The position numbers and the translations under genes were made by a program. From contig JAFUYO010000011.1 in the NCBI GenBank assembly GCA_017470505.1, forward strand, positions 25,230 through 89,229: DNA of 64,000 bases, read 5' to 3'. Shown piece after piece: positions 35,801-44,536 of this stretch; positions within the stretch are counted from its first letter, which is position 1; every line of letters begins with the position of its first letter. The notes under the pieces are model-generated. The model was not told the DNA's origin. It searched no databases and saw only the letters and a list, made by a program, of their open reading frames with translations. Source of the stretch: Butyrivibrio sp. (GTDB lineage: Bacteria; Bacillota; Clostridia; Lachnospirales; Lachnospiraceae).

Positions 35801-38220
35801 AAAGGCCAGGCTCCGTCATTGGGAATAAGAAGCTCTTCATATTTAGACAGTTCAATATCCCTGCCTGCAGCCACTATCTCCCTTCGTACACCCCTTGTAT
35901 CACCAAAGTGCCCGTATTCTCCTGCATCCACAGTGACTACACTCGCATCTGTATATGCAGCGAGATAGTTAGAATTATTCACATATTTATTGTTTACTGC
36001 CAGATACCATTTCCCATCTTCATAAACAGTGTATGGGCATGGTCTTGACAGGTCAGGTGTATCCCCATTCCTTGAAGGCGCATACATTCCGCTAAACGCC
36101 TTGTGATCATCCCCGGTCACTGGAATATCCAGTTCGGTCTTATATACACCTTTTGCCGGGACATTTACTTTATATATTTTCGAACCTGTTTTTTCAGTCT
36201 TGCCATTTTGGGTAGTAACGAAGTAGCCTTCATCTGTACTGTAAAATGCCAGTGTTGCTTCACTATGTGATGTATACAGGGCATAAACGGTAGTATCCTG
36301 TGTTAATACATCGCTGCCTTTAAAAGCATCGCTGCAAGCTTTGTCTTTGTAACCCCAAAATATACTCTTCTCAGAGTCATTTGACAATCTGACCGGAATA
36401 AGCTGCTCAAGCTCTTCATATGAGATGCCCTCAGGTAATCTTGCAGTCAGTTTGGTGCCATTTTCACGCACTGTGAAAGGATTATCGATATACCGATAGC
36501 CATCATCCCGGTCCGCGTTCCCGCCATTGAGGTCTAGTGTCACCGTTATGCCTTCATCCCATACCGAATAGAAGGTCATATCCTTTGTGGGAACAAATGT
36601 CCCGGGGGCAAAGCTATGCTTATTTCCGGTTTCATCGATATAATATCCGCGTTTTCCGTCGAGGAACCACCTCTGACCTGTTCCGTCCTCTTTAGTACTC
36701 CACTCTCCCGTAGGAAGGGCTTCCAGTGTCTGACGGTTATCCTCATCAATTACTATATGGGGAAACTCATAGCCCTCGCCCACATCAACTCCATTAAAGG
36801 CATAGGGCGCTCCCTTGGGGACAAACACGTCCCCATGATCATATCTTAATAAAAGTCCGGCTTTGCCATAGCACATCTCTCCAAGACCGGGCCTGGTATT
36901 CACAAATGTTATCGTATAGAAGGTATCTGTCCCCCACTTTGCATAAAAGGTATCATTTTCGTTTGCAATATAGCTGTTTCTATCTACGGGAACAGAGCAT
37001 GCTTTATCACGAAACCAACCTTCGAATGTTTTGTAATACTCAGTTGAATTGCCTTCATAAGTTACATTGTTCTGAGCATAGCTTGCTCCGGGGAACTCAT
37101 ACCCGCTAAGGTTAGAGCCCTTCTTTACCGCAATTACGCCGTACTCATTATTAGCCCAGTCTAAATTGTATGTAACTCTCGCTGTAGTACTGGAGGTATT
37201 GACGTCAAATCTGATAAACACCGTCTCGTCATAATCTGCACTGATAGTAAAGTTCTCATTAACAACAAGAGTCTTTATCTCCTCAGGGGTGATCTGCTTT
37301 CCATCCTTGCGCCAGCCATTGAAACTGCTCCTGTCGCCTTCTGATACAGGAGTTTCTTCAGGGCAGTAATCCAGAACTTCACCCTTCTTTATATATTTCT
37401 TTTCTATAGTATGGCTGCCATTGATATACAGGGAACCCAGATCGAAGGTAACGGTATAATAATCCGCCCATTTGGCATAAATAATGACGTTTCCGGTTAC
37501 CTTATATGAGTATTCTCCCGCCTTGATCAAAGGATTTGTAAAAGAGCTGTCGAGGTAATAACCTTCCACATATTTTGTGCGGGAAATGTTTTCCATGCCA
37601 TTATACGGATAAACCTCATCACCTTTATCTGCCTTTTCCAGAAAAATGCTGCCCTCTTCAGCATTATGGTTCACCATTTCAGTGCCGTAATTCCATGTGA
37701 TGGAGCAAACTCTCCTGCTGACCGGAGTTACCTCGTCGTCCTTGGTGAACTTATAATTCATCAGTTCTTCACTTGTATATTCCTTACCGCTGGACTTAAG
37801 CTTCCACTTATAAAAATCGGTTTGAGCATCTGAATATGAAACCTCCGGAAGCCGGTATCCAATGCTTTTATCTTCTGAATTTTTATCAATGGTACATATA
37901 AACGTTGAAGCGCCGTTTATCTCTTCCTGAATTTCATAGTCATAGTCAAGGCCGCTCAAGGTACAGCCGTCAGGCGCTTTAAATGTGATCACATATCTGG
38001 ATGAAGTCCATCCTGCATAAAGCGTTGTGCTGCTTGTAAAAATGGGGGTATCCTGAGCACTGGTCTTACTTCCGATATACACAAAATCAGAATCGGTTAC
38101 AAGCTGCGTGCAAGCCTTGTCACTGTACCAGCCGGTAAAAGTCATATGACGGTCTTTAAGGTAGACAGGCCTCAGGTTAAAATAGTTATAATCACGCCGA
38201 GCCACAGCTACGGGTTCCAC
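32866..38220 (-). CDS. C-terminal fragment frame of the split InlB-repeat protein
   Basis: This downstream frame has 1784 codons from a GTG at 38220. It has no signal peptide and no ribosome site, so it is unlikely to be made on its own. It begins inside an InlB repeat (MTFTGWYSDKACTQLVTD) and carries the BIG2-like and repeated NYSG modules. It ends with YGGRKIFKFKISARAVS. Confidence 0.7.
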   Translation of the reverse strand: MEPVAVARRDYNYFNLRPVYLKDRHMTFTGWYSDKACTQLVTDSDFVYIGSKTSAQDTPIFTSSTTLYAGWTSSRYVITFKAPDGCTLSGLDYDYEIQEEINGASTFICTIDKNSEDKSIGYRLPEVSYSDAQTDFYKWKLKSSGKEYTSEELMNYKFTKDDEVTPVSRRVCSITWNYGTEMVNHNAEEGSIFLEKADKGDEVYPYNGMENISRTKYVEGYYLDSSFTNPLIKAGEYSYKVTGNVIIYAKWADYYTVTFDLGSLYINGSHTIEKKYIKKGEVLDYCPEETPVSEGDRSSFNGWRKDGKQITPEEIKTLVVNENFTISADYDETVFIRFDVNTSSTTARVTYNLDWANNEYGVIAVKKGSNLSGYEFPGASYAQNNVTYEGNSTEYYKTFEGWFRDKACSVPVDRNSYIANENDTFYAKWGTDTFYTITFVNTRPGLGEMCYGKAGLLLRYDHGDVFVPKGAPYAFNGVDVGEGYEFPHIVIDEDNRQTLEALPTGEWSTKEDGTGQRWFLDGKRGYYIDETGNKHSFAPGTFVPTKDMTFYSVWDEGITVTLDLNGGNADRDDGYRYIDNPFTVRENGTKLTARLPEGISYEELEQLIPVRLSNDSEKSIFWGYKDKACSDAFKGSDVLTQDTTVYALYTSHSEATLAFYSTDEGYFVTTQNGKTEKTGSKIYKVNVPAKGVYKTELDIPVTGDDHKAFSGMYAPSRNGDTPDLSRPCPYTVYEDGKWYLAVNNKYVNNSNYLAAYTDASVVTVDAGEYGHFGDTRGVRREIVAAGRDIELSKYEELLIPNDGAWPLGWYYRDSNNIEQKLIVTWTESGKTLYKPTGDIDIYYKWGIGSTGRRVENVDVSANNATVLEIGEKKSLLSTLSPSGVNADVTWYLADVTYGNSNRAKECPVILKSDGTVTGRAEGTAKVYAIADGKRSDDVTVTVSSEPSVNGLKEPYCTPYVENGGERIVTKGTRVILGSSTPGALIMYALDDGEYSVYSNAIVIAKDTVIKAYAISENFNRSAEVTFSFRLSEDYGDIDEALMNSIFEGSVANVPSDLWFALKSEETGEYVRIDNLDPNTAHTGKSAALAKATGLSFVYTGSKITFNDSIRVFYGKNRLIEGRDYNVSYANNTAVASETALKTPGFTVSGKGNYSGAMNFKFGITCADINGAEITTEKEVCLSSGSKLSQVAPKLAFNGKKLSLNKDYVLNYYVGSVGSNNLITASELKNFKAEVGKTYVVEIAGKEGGNFTASSKTETVLVKAYDSSNKSYVQASKLKIGDVKGKAVKIPYADRTAMSQEPDEYLDTLFDNRDGKTPVICVFNAKNVLTYNKDFTVDLVRSADFPELADEHYYAGTYSFVISGVSKEESGLSEGEVIVVGSKIASYEITGTPMKNVKLAGLATTVEYTGKEISLSDLFNARDKNLERDWMAVTLYTADKSKTKHALTEGADYSVSMKNTGKVGQFSLEFVGKNGYSGGIKKTITVKPYNLKDDALKMLNITIGDQHVYYSKAGAKCKDVTVRFGDDMILREGIDYTLSYKNNSKVADAAAAGSKAPMLLVTGKGNFTGASAAKTFTIEKAPFDTDHISFAIDDVKYNSNGKDGYFMPSAKFTDGGKAIAIGRDKDIELPDKYDYRYFYIGTATMTDGTIRNDGEEADPKDRPVAGTAIGVEVYVTCPEKSPYYSKGTIKGSYRVIDASKDISSAKVTVKDASGLVFSGGMEIIPMSEDDIKVTVNGKELSSEEYRIVSVSDNRFIGTATVTIEGTGEYGGRKIFKFKISARAVS

Positions 38221-39593
38221 AATAATCTCGTTTTTTCACTTGAAGCCGGTGCATAAGCATCATACAAAACACCTCCGTTGGGGTCAAAGGTGATCATTAC
38301 ATTTTCATCAGCACTGCTCCACTTTACGTAAAGATCCAGATTGTTATGATCATCGAGCTTACCTGCATCATCCAATTCACTAAGATTTATTTCGTCGTTT
38401 GTAACTGCTACCGGGTTGGCGAAAGCAGCATCATAGTACAGACCCTCAAACGCCTTTGTAAGATCATCATTCAGGCATTTTTCTGCAAGAACTGAATAAT
38501 AAGCCTTATAAGAAGCAGTATTAGCTATGTGATGCACATAAGTGTGGTACTTTCCTTCATAAAAATACTCTGATGAACTGTATTCAAAATATCCATCATC
38601 ATCATGAAGGGTTATGGCATAACCGTTGTCCTTAAAGCCTGCATAAACAACAGTATCCTCAAGAATATACATTTTACTTAATATATCGTATGAGTTTCCA
38701 TAATAAAGATAATCAGGATCACTGTCGTAGATATTGGCACCACTGCCGCTGGCATTTTTATAATATCCCACAGCATTGTGTCCCGGAAAAGTATGATCAA
38801 ATTTTGTTTGCAGAAACGTCGAATCATCCGAATCCTTTATGCTATCACCGTCGGCAACATATGTAACCACGCTGGTTTTCTTTCCTTCCTCATCAAGGAC
38901 ATATCCGCCGCCGTTTGAAAGATTGTCATCTTCATCAAGAACTATTGTAAATGTATGGAGCTTCGCCCACCTTGCATACAGTGTGGTTCCTCCCTTAAGC
39001 GGCAAAGCTGATTGGATCAAAACAAAATTTTTTTTCGATTTGTCATAGCTTACACATACAGCATCATTTATTTTTTTCCAGCCCCTGAAAGCATAGCCCT
39101 CTCTGGTTGGAAAATATTCTTCGTTCGTCAGATAACCGGTACTGTATGTCGAAGAAATCTCCTGCTTAGCGTTTCCATCAGTAAACACTCCGCCGTTGGC
39201 GTCAAGGGTATAGCCCTGGCTGTCTGTTTCAAGCTGAAGCGACTCTTCCTCCTGAGGCTCAGAAACTATCTCCTCTTCCTGCACTTCAATGACAGTCTCA
39301 TTTTCTTCTCCATCTTCCAAGAGGGAGGTCTCCCCTTCACCTGTCTTTGTATCTTCAGGCACCTCCTCAGATATATCTTCATAGGGACCCTCAGATGTCT
39401 CCTCATCGACAGATACCTCATAAGCTGTTTCTTCATCATAAGCTTCCTCTGAAGATGCCTCATCAGCCACTTCCTGCACAATAGCCTCAGTCACCTCGGG
39501 CTCTGCAGCAGCTGCATTAATGCAAGAAAACTGCAACGACGAAGTAATCATCGTTGCAGTTATCATCATAGATACCAATCTTTTTTTTACCAT
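38208..39593 (-). CDS. N-terminal fragment frame of the split InlB-repeat protein
   Basis: This is the upstream frame of the split gene as it stands: 461 residues with signal peptide, acidic region (EEVPEDTKTGEGETSLLEDG) and four to five InlB-like repeats such as EGYAFRGWKKINDAV. It ends at the frameshift. If translated alone it would be a secreted protein lacking the C-terminal modules. Confidence 0.75.
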   Translation of the reverse strand: MVKKRLVSMMITATMITSSLQFSCINAAAAEPEVTEAIVQEVADEASSEEAYDEETAYEVSVDEETSEGPYEDISEEVPEDTKTGEGETSLLEDGEENETVIEVQEEEIVSEPQEEESLQLETDSQGYTLDANGGVFTDGNAKQEISSTYSTGYLTNEEYFPTREGYAFRGWKKINDAVCVSYDKSKKNFVLIQSALPLKGGTTLYARWAKLHTFTIVLDEDDNLSNGGGYVLDEEGKKTSVVTYVADGDSIKDSDDSTFLQTKFDHTFPGHNAVGYYKNASGSGANIYDSDPDYLYYGNSYDILSKMYILEDTVVYAGFKDNGYAITLHDDDGYFEYSSSEYFYEGKYHTYVHHIANTASYKAYYSVLAEKCLNDDLTKAFEGLYYDAAFANPVAVTNDEINLSELDDAGKLDDHNNLDLYVKWSSADENVMITFDPNGGVLYDAYAPASSEKTRLLWNP

Positions 39594-39707
39594 ATAAAAG
39601 CCCCTCCACATACTAAAAATACGGTTGCCTATATATGATAAACTAATCACAAAATACAGTCAATGCATATACGCCATGACATTTTTTTATTCTCTGACCA
39701 CTTTAAT

Positions 39708-40583
39708 TTAAGACTCGAGTTCTCTTCCTGTAAGAAGTCTGTAGGCTTCCAGGTACTTGTCTATGGTCTTGTCGATAACCTCCTGTGGCAGGTTGTAATC
39801 GCAGTCCGGATTGGCCTTAAGATAGTTTCTGACAAACTGCTTGTCGAAGGAAGGCTGATCATGCCCTGCCTCGTACCCCTCAACGGGCCAGAAGCGGGAT
39901 GAGTCGGGAGTTAACATCTCATCGGCAAGGACAACCTCTCCGTTTTCATCGACACCGAACTCAAACTTGGTGTCGGCGATGATGATGCCCTTTGTGAGGG
40001 CGTAGTCTGCGCACTTCTTGTAGAGAGCTATCGTGAGGTCCCTGATCTTCTCAGCGTACTGCCTGCCGCGTCCCGGGAAGTCTTTTTCAAGAACGGATAC
40101 GCTCCTGTCAAAATCGATGTTCTCATCGTGGTCTCCTATCTCCGCCTTGGTGCTGGGAGTGTAAATTGGCTCAGGCAGCTTGTCGCACTCTTTTAAGCCC
40201 TCCGGAAGCTTTATGCCGCATACAGTTCCGTCGGAGAGATAGCTCTTCCAGCCGCTTCCTGTGATATATCCGCGAACGATGCACTCAACCGGTATCATTG
40301 TCAGCTTTTTGCAGAGCATGCTGTTTCCGGTAAACTCAGGTTTTCTGAAAAACTCCGGCATATCGGCTGTGTCCGTGCTGACCATGTGGTTCTTCACCAC
40401 GTCCTTTGTAAAGTCAAACCAGAATCTGGACATCTGTGTGAGAACCGTCCCCTTTTTGGAAACCTTGTTCTTTAAGATGACGTCAAAGGCCGAAATCCTG
40501 TCGGTCGCAACCATGATGAGGTTCTCTCCGACATCGTAGATTTCTCTTACTTTTCCCTCTTTTACCGGTTTAAATTCCTGCAT
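39708..40583 (-). CDS. purC: Phosphoribosylaminoimidazole-succinocarboxamide synthase
   Basis: The enzyme joins CAIR and aspartate with ATP to form SAICAR in purine synthesis. The protein has 291 residues from ATG 40583, which follows GAGGAGGAGAAGAA; a longer frame to 40640 lacks a site. Motifs are KPVKEGKVREIYDVGE at the start, VATDRISAFDVIL, IPVECIVRGYITGSGW (about 94-109) and IIADTKFEFGVDENG (about 192-206), then LADEMLTPDSSRFWP. The length and GYITGSGWKSY match the longer yeast-like class. It may be co-transcribed with the ABC-F gene 88 bases upstream. Confidence 0.95.
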   Translation of the reverse strand: MQEFKPVKEGKVREIYDVGENLIMVATDRISAFDVILKNKVSKKGTVLTQMSRFWFDFTKDVVKNHMVSTDTADMPEFFRKPEFTGNSMLCKKLTMIPVECIVRGYITGSGWKSYLSDGTVCGIKLPEGLKECDKLPEPIYTPSTKAEIGDHDENIDFDRSVSVLEKDFPGRGRQYAEKIRDLTIALYKKCADYALTKGIIIADTKFEFGVDENGEVVLADEMLTPDSSRFWPVEGYEAGHDQPSFDKQFVRNYLKANPDCDYNLPQEVIDKTIDKYLEAYRLLTGRELES

Positions 40584-40671
40584 TTTCTTCTCCTCCTCAT
40601 TTAAAAAGCACAAGACTGTTATCTCAAAGCCGCTAAGCAACTGCGGCCACAGGTCACCTGATAGTCTTTAC

Positions 40672-42312
40672 TCAGTCGTCCTCTTCGTCAGAAGGCGCTG
40701 TGTTGTATACTGTACGCTTTCTTGCCATCTCGTCGCTCTCAAGGTACTCGTCGTACGTCGTCCTCTTGTCCACAAGTGTTCCGTCGGGGAGGATCTCCAT
40801 TATTCTGTTGGCTGTTGTCTGCACTACCTGGTGGTCGCGGCAGGCAAAGAGCTCAACTCCCGGGAATTTGATCATTCCGTCATTGAGCGCTGAGATTGAC
40901 TCCATATCGAGGTGGTTTGTCGGCTCGTCAAAGATGAGGCAGTTTGCTCCGCTTATCATCATCTTGGAGAGCATGCACCTGACCTTCTCTCCTCCGGATA
41001 AAACCTTCACCTTCTTGATACCGTCATCACCCGCAAAGAGCATTCTTCCAAGGAAGCCTCTCACATAGGTGGAGTCCTTGATCTCGGAATAACCTGTGAG
41101 CCACTCGGTTATGTTGTAGTCGTTGTCAAACTCCTTCGTGTTGTCCTTGGGGAAGTACGCCTGAGAGGTTGTGACGCCCCACTTGTAGGTTCCCTCATCG
41201 GGCTCCATCTCTCCCATCAGTATCTGGAAAAGAGTTGTCTTTGCAAGCTCATTACCTCCTACAAAGGCCACCTTGTCATCGTGCTGGATGACAAAGGAGA
41301 TGTTATCCAATACCTTTTCTCCGTTTATGGTCTTTGAAATTCCATCGACCGTAAGAACCTCATTTCCGATCTCGCGGTTCGGCCTGAAGTCTATATAGGG
41401 ATACTTTCTGCTCGAGGGCTTTATCGTATCGAGCTCTATCTTTTCAAGGGCGCGCTTTCTCGATGTCGCCTGCTTGGACTTACTTGCATTTGCGGAGAAC
41501 CTTGCAATGAACTCCTTGAGCTCTTTTATCTGCTCTTCCTTCTTCTTGTTGGCTTCCTTCATCTGACGGATCATCAGCTGGGATGACTCGTACCAGAAAT
41601 CGTAGTTTCCGGCATAGAGCTGTATCTTGCCGTAGTCGATGTCAGCGATGTAGGTGCAGACCTTGTTGAGGAAATACCTGTCGTGGGAGACAACGATGAC
41701 CGTGTTCTCAAAGTTAATGAGGAACTCCTCAAGCCACGCGATGGCATCAAGGTCAAGGTGGTTTGTCGGCTCGTCGAGGAGCAGTATATCCGGATTTCCG
41801 AAAAGAGCTCTCGCAAGCAGGACCTTCACCTTCTGATTGCCGTCGAGCTCCTTCATGAGCTTTCTGTGGTGCTCGGGCTCGATCCCCAGGCCGTTTAGGA
41901 GGCTCTCCGCGTCAGACTCGGCTTCCCAGCCGTTCATCTCGGCAAACTCAGCCTCAAGGTCGCTTACCCTTATTCCGTCCTCGTCGGTGAAATCCTCTTT
42001 GGCATAGATCGCGTCCTTCTCCTTCATGACTTCGAAGAGACGCGCGTTTCCTGCCATGACCGTGTCGATGACAACGTCCTCGTCATACTTGAAGTGGTCC
42101 TGCTCAAGGAAGGAGAGGCGCTCTCCGTCGGAGATAACAACATCCCCGTTTGTGGTCTCGAGCTGGCCCGAGAGTATTTTTAAAAATGTCGACTTTCCTG
42201 CGCCGTTGGCTCCGATTATGCCGTAGCAGTTGCCCGGCGTGAATTTTATGTTTACATCCTCAAACAAAGCCTTTTTTCCGACTCTAAGGGTAACATTATT
42301 TGCACTTATCAT
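40672..42312 (-). CDS. ABC-F family ATPase (YkpA/YbiT-like)
   Basis: A cytoplasmic protein with two ABC domains and no membrane part, 546 residues. ABC-F proteins act on the ribosome as translation factors or resistance proteins. Domain 1 has Walker A GIIGANGAGKSTFLKI, a signature region changed to ELDGNQKVKVLL instead of LSGGQ, and Walker B LLLDEPTNHLDLD. The linker is lysine-rich (EANKKKEEQIKELKEFIARF). Domain 2 has an altered P-loop GGNELAKTTLFQIL and a normal LSGGEKVRCML with LIFDEPTNHLDME. These departures are usual for the YkpA/YbiT branch, so they need not mean loss of function. It is more likely housekeeping than a drug-resistance factor. Confidence 0.9.
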   Translation of the reverse strand: MISANNVTLRVGKKALFEDVNIKFTPGNCYGIIGANGAGKSTFLKILSGQLETTNGDVVISDGERLSFLEQDHFKYDEDVVIDTVMAGNARLFEVMKEKDAIYAKEDFTDEDGIRVSDLEAEFAEMNGWEAESDAESLLNGLGIEPEHHRKLMKELDGNQKVKVLLARALFGNPDILLLDEPTNHLDLDAIAWLEEFLINFENTVIVVSHDRYFLNKVCTYIADIDYGKIQLYAGNYDFWYESSQLMIRQMKEANKKKEEQIKELKEFIARFSANASKSKQATSRKRALEKIELDTIKPSSRKYPYIDFRPNREIGNEVLTVDGISKTINGEKVLDNISFVIQHDDKVAFVGGNELAKTTLFQILMGEMEPDEGTYKWGVTTSQAYFPKDNTKEFDNDYNITEWLTGYSEIKDSTYVRGFLGRMLFAGDDGIKKVKVLSGGEKVRCMLSKMMISGANCLIFDEPTNHLDMESISALNDGMIKFPGVELFACRDHQVVQTTANRIMEILPDGTLVDKRTTYDEYLESDEMARKRTVYNTAPSDEEDD

Positions 42313-42399
42313 CTGCTTAAATCCTCTTATACTGACTATTCATAGAAATATATATAGCAACATTTCGTATTATATTGGAATGCCACACAAATTGCAAAC

Positions 42400-42428
42400 A
42401 AAAAAAATGAAGGGCATCTCTGCCCTCC
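42400..42428 (-). terminator. Intrinsic terminator of the EAL gene
   Basis: AGGGCA (42411-42416) and TGCCCT (42421-42426) form a stem with a 4-base loop. Eight T follow on the minus strand (42400-42407). It lies 12 bases past the stop at 42440. Confidence 0.85.
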
Positions 42429-42439
42429 ATATATGACAA

Positions 42440-44341
42440 TCACGCATTCTTTGCGCGGTACTTCTTTACGAACTCGTCCATCGAGATGGGCTTGGAGTAA
42501 TAGTACCCCTGTAAAAGGTCAAGCCCTATATTCTTCATCGCTGCCGCCATCTGCTCATCCTCTATGCCCTCAGCGGTGACGCCAAAGCCCATGTTTTTAA
42601 ATGCATAGACCATACTGGGCAGGATGTTGTCAGGCTCCTTGTAGTAGTCCCACACGACGCTCATGTCCAGCTTGATGTTGATGAAGGATATCCTCTTGAG
42701 CCTCGTTATGTTGGAGTAGCCGGTGCCGTAGTCGTCGAGAACGAAGTTAAAGCCCTTGTCCTGCATGGCCTGAACCTGTTTTGTGAGGAAGTTCTCATCA
42801 ACCAGCGACTCCTCTGTGATCTCGAGGTGTATGCTGTCGGGGTCTATCTGATACTCTTTGACAATTGAATCATATCTCTCGGCGAGATCCGATTTCATGA
42901 ACTGTACCGGAGAGAGATTGACATTTATCCAGCTCATTCCCATTTTGGAAATATCGTTTTCCTTGAGGAACCTGCAGGTCTTGATAAATACCTGCTCTCC
43001 GAGGTCGTTGATCCTGCCGTTGGCCTCGGCGATAGGGATGAAGAGTCCCGGCGGGATGAGCTTTTTCTGGTCATCTCTTATCCTGCAGAGGGCCTCCGCG
43101 CCGACAAGCCTGTCGGTCCTGGCATCGATCAGCGGCTGGAGGAAAACCTCAACCGCATCATTGTCTACAGCGTTCTCAAGACACCTCTTTATGGCCGTCT
43201 CATTCTCGTTGGACTTAAGCTCGTCGGAAGAAATACAGATGCACTCCTTTGTCCCCGACTTCTCCGCCTTGTCAAACGCAGCAATCAGCGTATTTAAAAG
43301 AGTATCCGCCGACTCGACGCTGTTCTCCACCTCCATATATGTGGTCCCGACCTCAAGGTACAACTCGAGATTGTCAGATGTAAACGGAAGGTCAAACCTC
43401 CTTGTAATGTCTTTGGCTACTCTCTTATAATCGAGCCCTTTTGAGCCAAGGAGTATGAATCTTCCCTTGCGGTAGTAGAAAACCGTCATCGACTTATAGG
43501 TCTGTGTCAGATAATCACTTATGAGCACAATACCTGCATCGATCTGGCGTCCTCCGTAGATGTCTCTCATCTCGTGATAGTTCTTTACCACTATGCCCAT
43601 TATGCCGTGATTGAGCTGGCCGTTATGCTCATCGATGTAATCACGAAACGCCGTGCTGTTAAAGACAGAGCCCCGGCTCTCTAAGTAGAACTCCGGATTT
43701 TCCATGGCGAGGTAGACAATGAGAATTGCTATCAGGCAGAAAGTATCCATCAGAAGATACTGCGGGAACAGTCGTCTGCAGATAATACCGACTATCAGGG
43801 CAAGATTGTACATAGCCATACTGATCCAGTGGCGTCTTCTCTTTAAATTGTTCCTGTATAAACCTAAGATGATCAGCGACATCACTATATAAAACCACGA
43901 TACATAATACGTTGTCGCATATAAGGGTCCCGGGTGATATCCGCTGTCATCAATGGTAAATACAGCTCCCGTAACAGGGCTTATAAGGACGAGTAAAACT
44001 CCGATTGCAGCAGGAATCCTCAAAAGAAACGTGCTCAGTTTGTGCTGAAAGGGCTCCAGCCTGAAGGCACTTGCGTTGAATGCAAAGAGCATGTAAGCTC
44101 TGACGAAGAAAAAGACAAAGAACAGACCGTTCAGTATCCACAAAGCGGGCTTACCAAAACTCTGATAGTTGTCGCATGCGTAACTGGAAATGATATCCGC
44201 AAAGATAACCACGCCCTCAACAAGAAGGAGCGCCAGAAAAACGCGGTTCATCCTTATTGAAAGCCTGGGCAGCGAGTAATAGAACAATAAAATGATAGTT
44301 ATGATTATAAAGCTGGGTATTGCGAAGCTGTAATTCCACAT
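42440..44341 (-). CDS. Membrane-bound EAL-domain cyclic-di-GMP phosphodiesterase
   Basis: From ATG 44341 (GAGGAA eight bases upstream) the protein has 633 residues. The first 220 hold about seven hydrophobic segments (SFIIITIILLFYYSLPRL to DTFCLIAILIVYLAME), a 7TM-type sensor. A degenerate GGDEF-like region follows (FRDYIDEHNGQLNHGIMGIVV to DKAEKSGTKECICISS) with no GGDEF motif. The EAL domain (about 385-630) keeps the catalytic residues: GAEALCRI, NVNLSPVQF, LEITEES, DDYGTGYS, KLDMSVVWD, TAEGIED and LQGYYYSKPI. It should therefore cleave c-di-GMP to pGpG, which usually favours motility over surface attachment. The neighbouring FIST kinase and chemoreceptor suggest motile life, but no flagellar gene is in view. 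Confidence 0.9.
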   Translation of the reverse strand: MWNYSFAIPSFIIITIILLFYYSLPRLSIRMNRVFLALLLVEGVVIFADIISSYACDNYQSFGKPALWILNGLFFVFFFVRAYMLFAFNASAFRLEPFQHKLSTFLLRIPAAIGVLLVLISPVTGAVFTIDDSGYHPGPLYATTYYVSWFYIVMSLIILGLYRNNLKRRRHWISMAMYNLALIVGIICRRLFPQYLLMDTFCLIAILIVYLAMENPEFYLESRGSVFNSTAFRDYIDEHNGQLNHGIMGIVVKNYHEMRDIYGGRQIDAGIVLISDYLTQTYKSMTVFYYRKGRFILLGSKGLDYKRVAKDITRRFDLPFTSDNLELYLEVGTTYMEVENSVESADTLLNTLIAAFDKAEKSGTKECICISSDELKSNENETAIKRCLENAVDNDAVEVFLQPLIDARTDRLVGAEALCRIRDDQKKLIPPGLFIPIAEANGRINDLGEQVFIKTCRFLKENDISKMGMSWINVNLSPVQFMKSDLAERYDSIVKEYQIDPDSIHLEITEESLVDENFLTKQVQAMQDKGFNFVLDDYGTGYSNITRLKRISFINIKLDMSVVWDYYKEPDNILPSMVYAFKNMGFGVTAEGIEDEQMAAAMKNIGLDLLQGYYYSKPISMDEFVKKYRAKNA

Positions 44342-44456
44342 ACAGTCACTTCCTCGAGTTTTATAATTTGTCAATAGTTACCATTATTGTACGTTAAAAT
44401 GAATACTTATACAACAGCAATTGAATAAATGAGTTACGATTGAGTTACAATAGAAA

Positions 44457-44508
44457 CGGGCAGAACCAATGGATTTCTTAGCGTTCAGATATCCTCTGGT
44501 TCTGCCCG
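44457..44508 (-). terminator. Hairpin 3' of the thrH-like gene
   Basis: CGGGCAGAACCA (44457-44468) and TGGTTCTGCCCG (44497-44508) pair perfectly over 12 bp around a 28-base loop. The T run on the minus strand is weak (TTTCTATT). It lies 28 bases past the stop. Confidence 0.6.
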
Positions 44509-44536
44509 ACTGATGATAGAATCATGTACATGGTCA

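Larger units (their letters stand above)
32866..39593 (-). pseudogene. Giant InlB-repeat surface protein gene, split by a frameshift in an A6 run
   Basis: The frames 39593-38208 and 38220-32866 join into one protein of about 2240 residues if one base is added to the A run at 38231-38236. The first frame reads PASSEKTRLLWNP-stop; with seven A it would read SSEKNEIIVEPVAVARRDYN, running straight into the second frame. The start is ATG 39593 with GGAGGGG upstream. It has a signal peptide (MVKKRLVSMMITATMITSSL), a Glu/Asp/Ser-rich stretch, and about a dozen InlB B-repeat units (GWYSDKACTQ, VYAGF, LYARW, FYAKWG types). A BIG2-like domain (VDVSANNATVLEIGEKKSLL) follows, then at least five modules of the type YTGK...GxDYxVSYxNN...GKGNYSG. 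No LPxTG or membrane anchor ends it. It is likely an adhesin-like or scaffold exoprotein. Confidence 0.82.

Noticed and set aside
40672-42312. Antibiotic-resistance ABC-F protein
   Set aside because: Sequence departures (LDGNQ, GGNELAKTT) match the housekeeping YkpA/YbiT branch and not the resistance branches.
44342-44440. c-di-GMP riboswitch ahead of the EAL gene
   Set aside because: The stretch is AT-rich and short, without the GEMM core.
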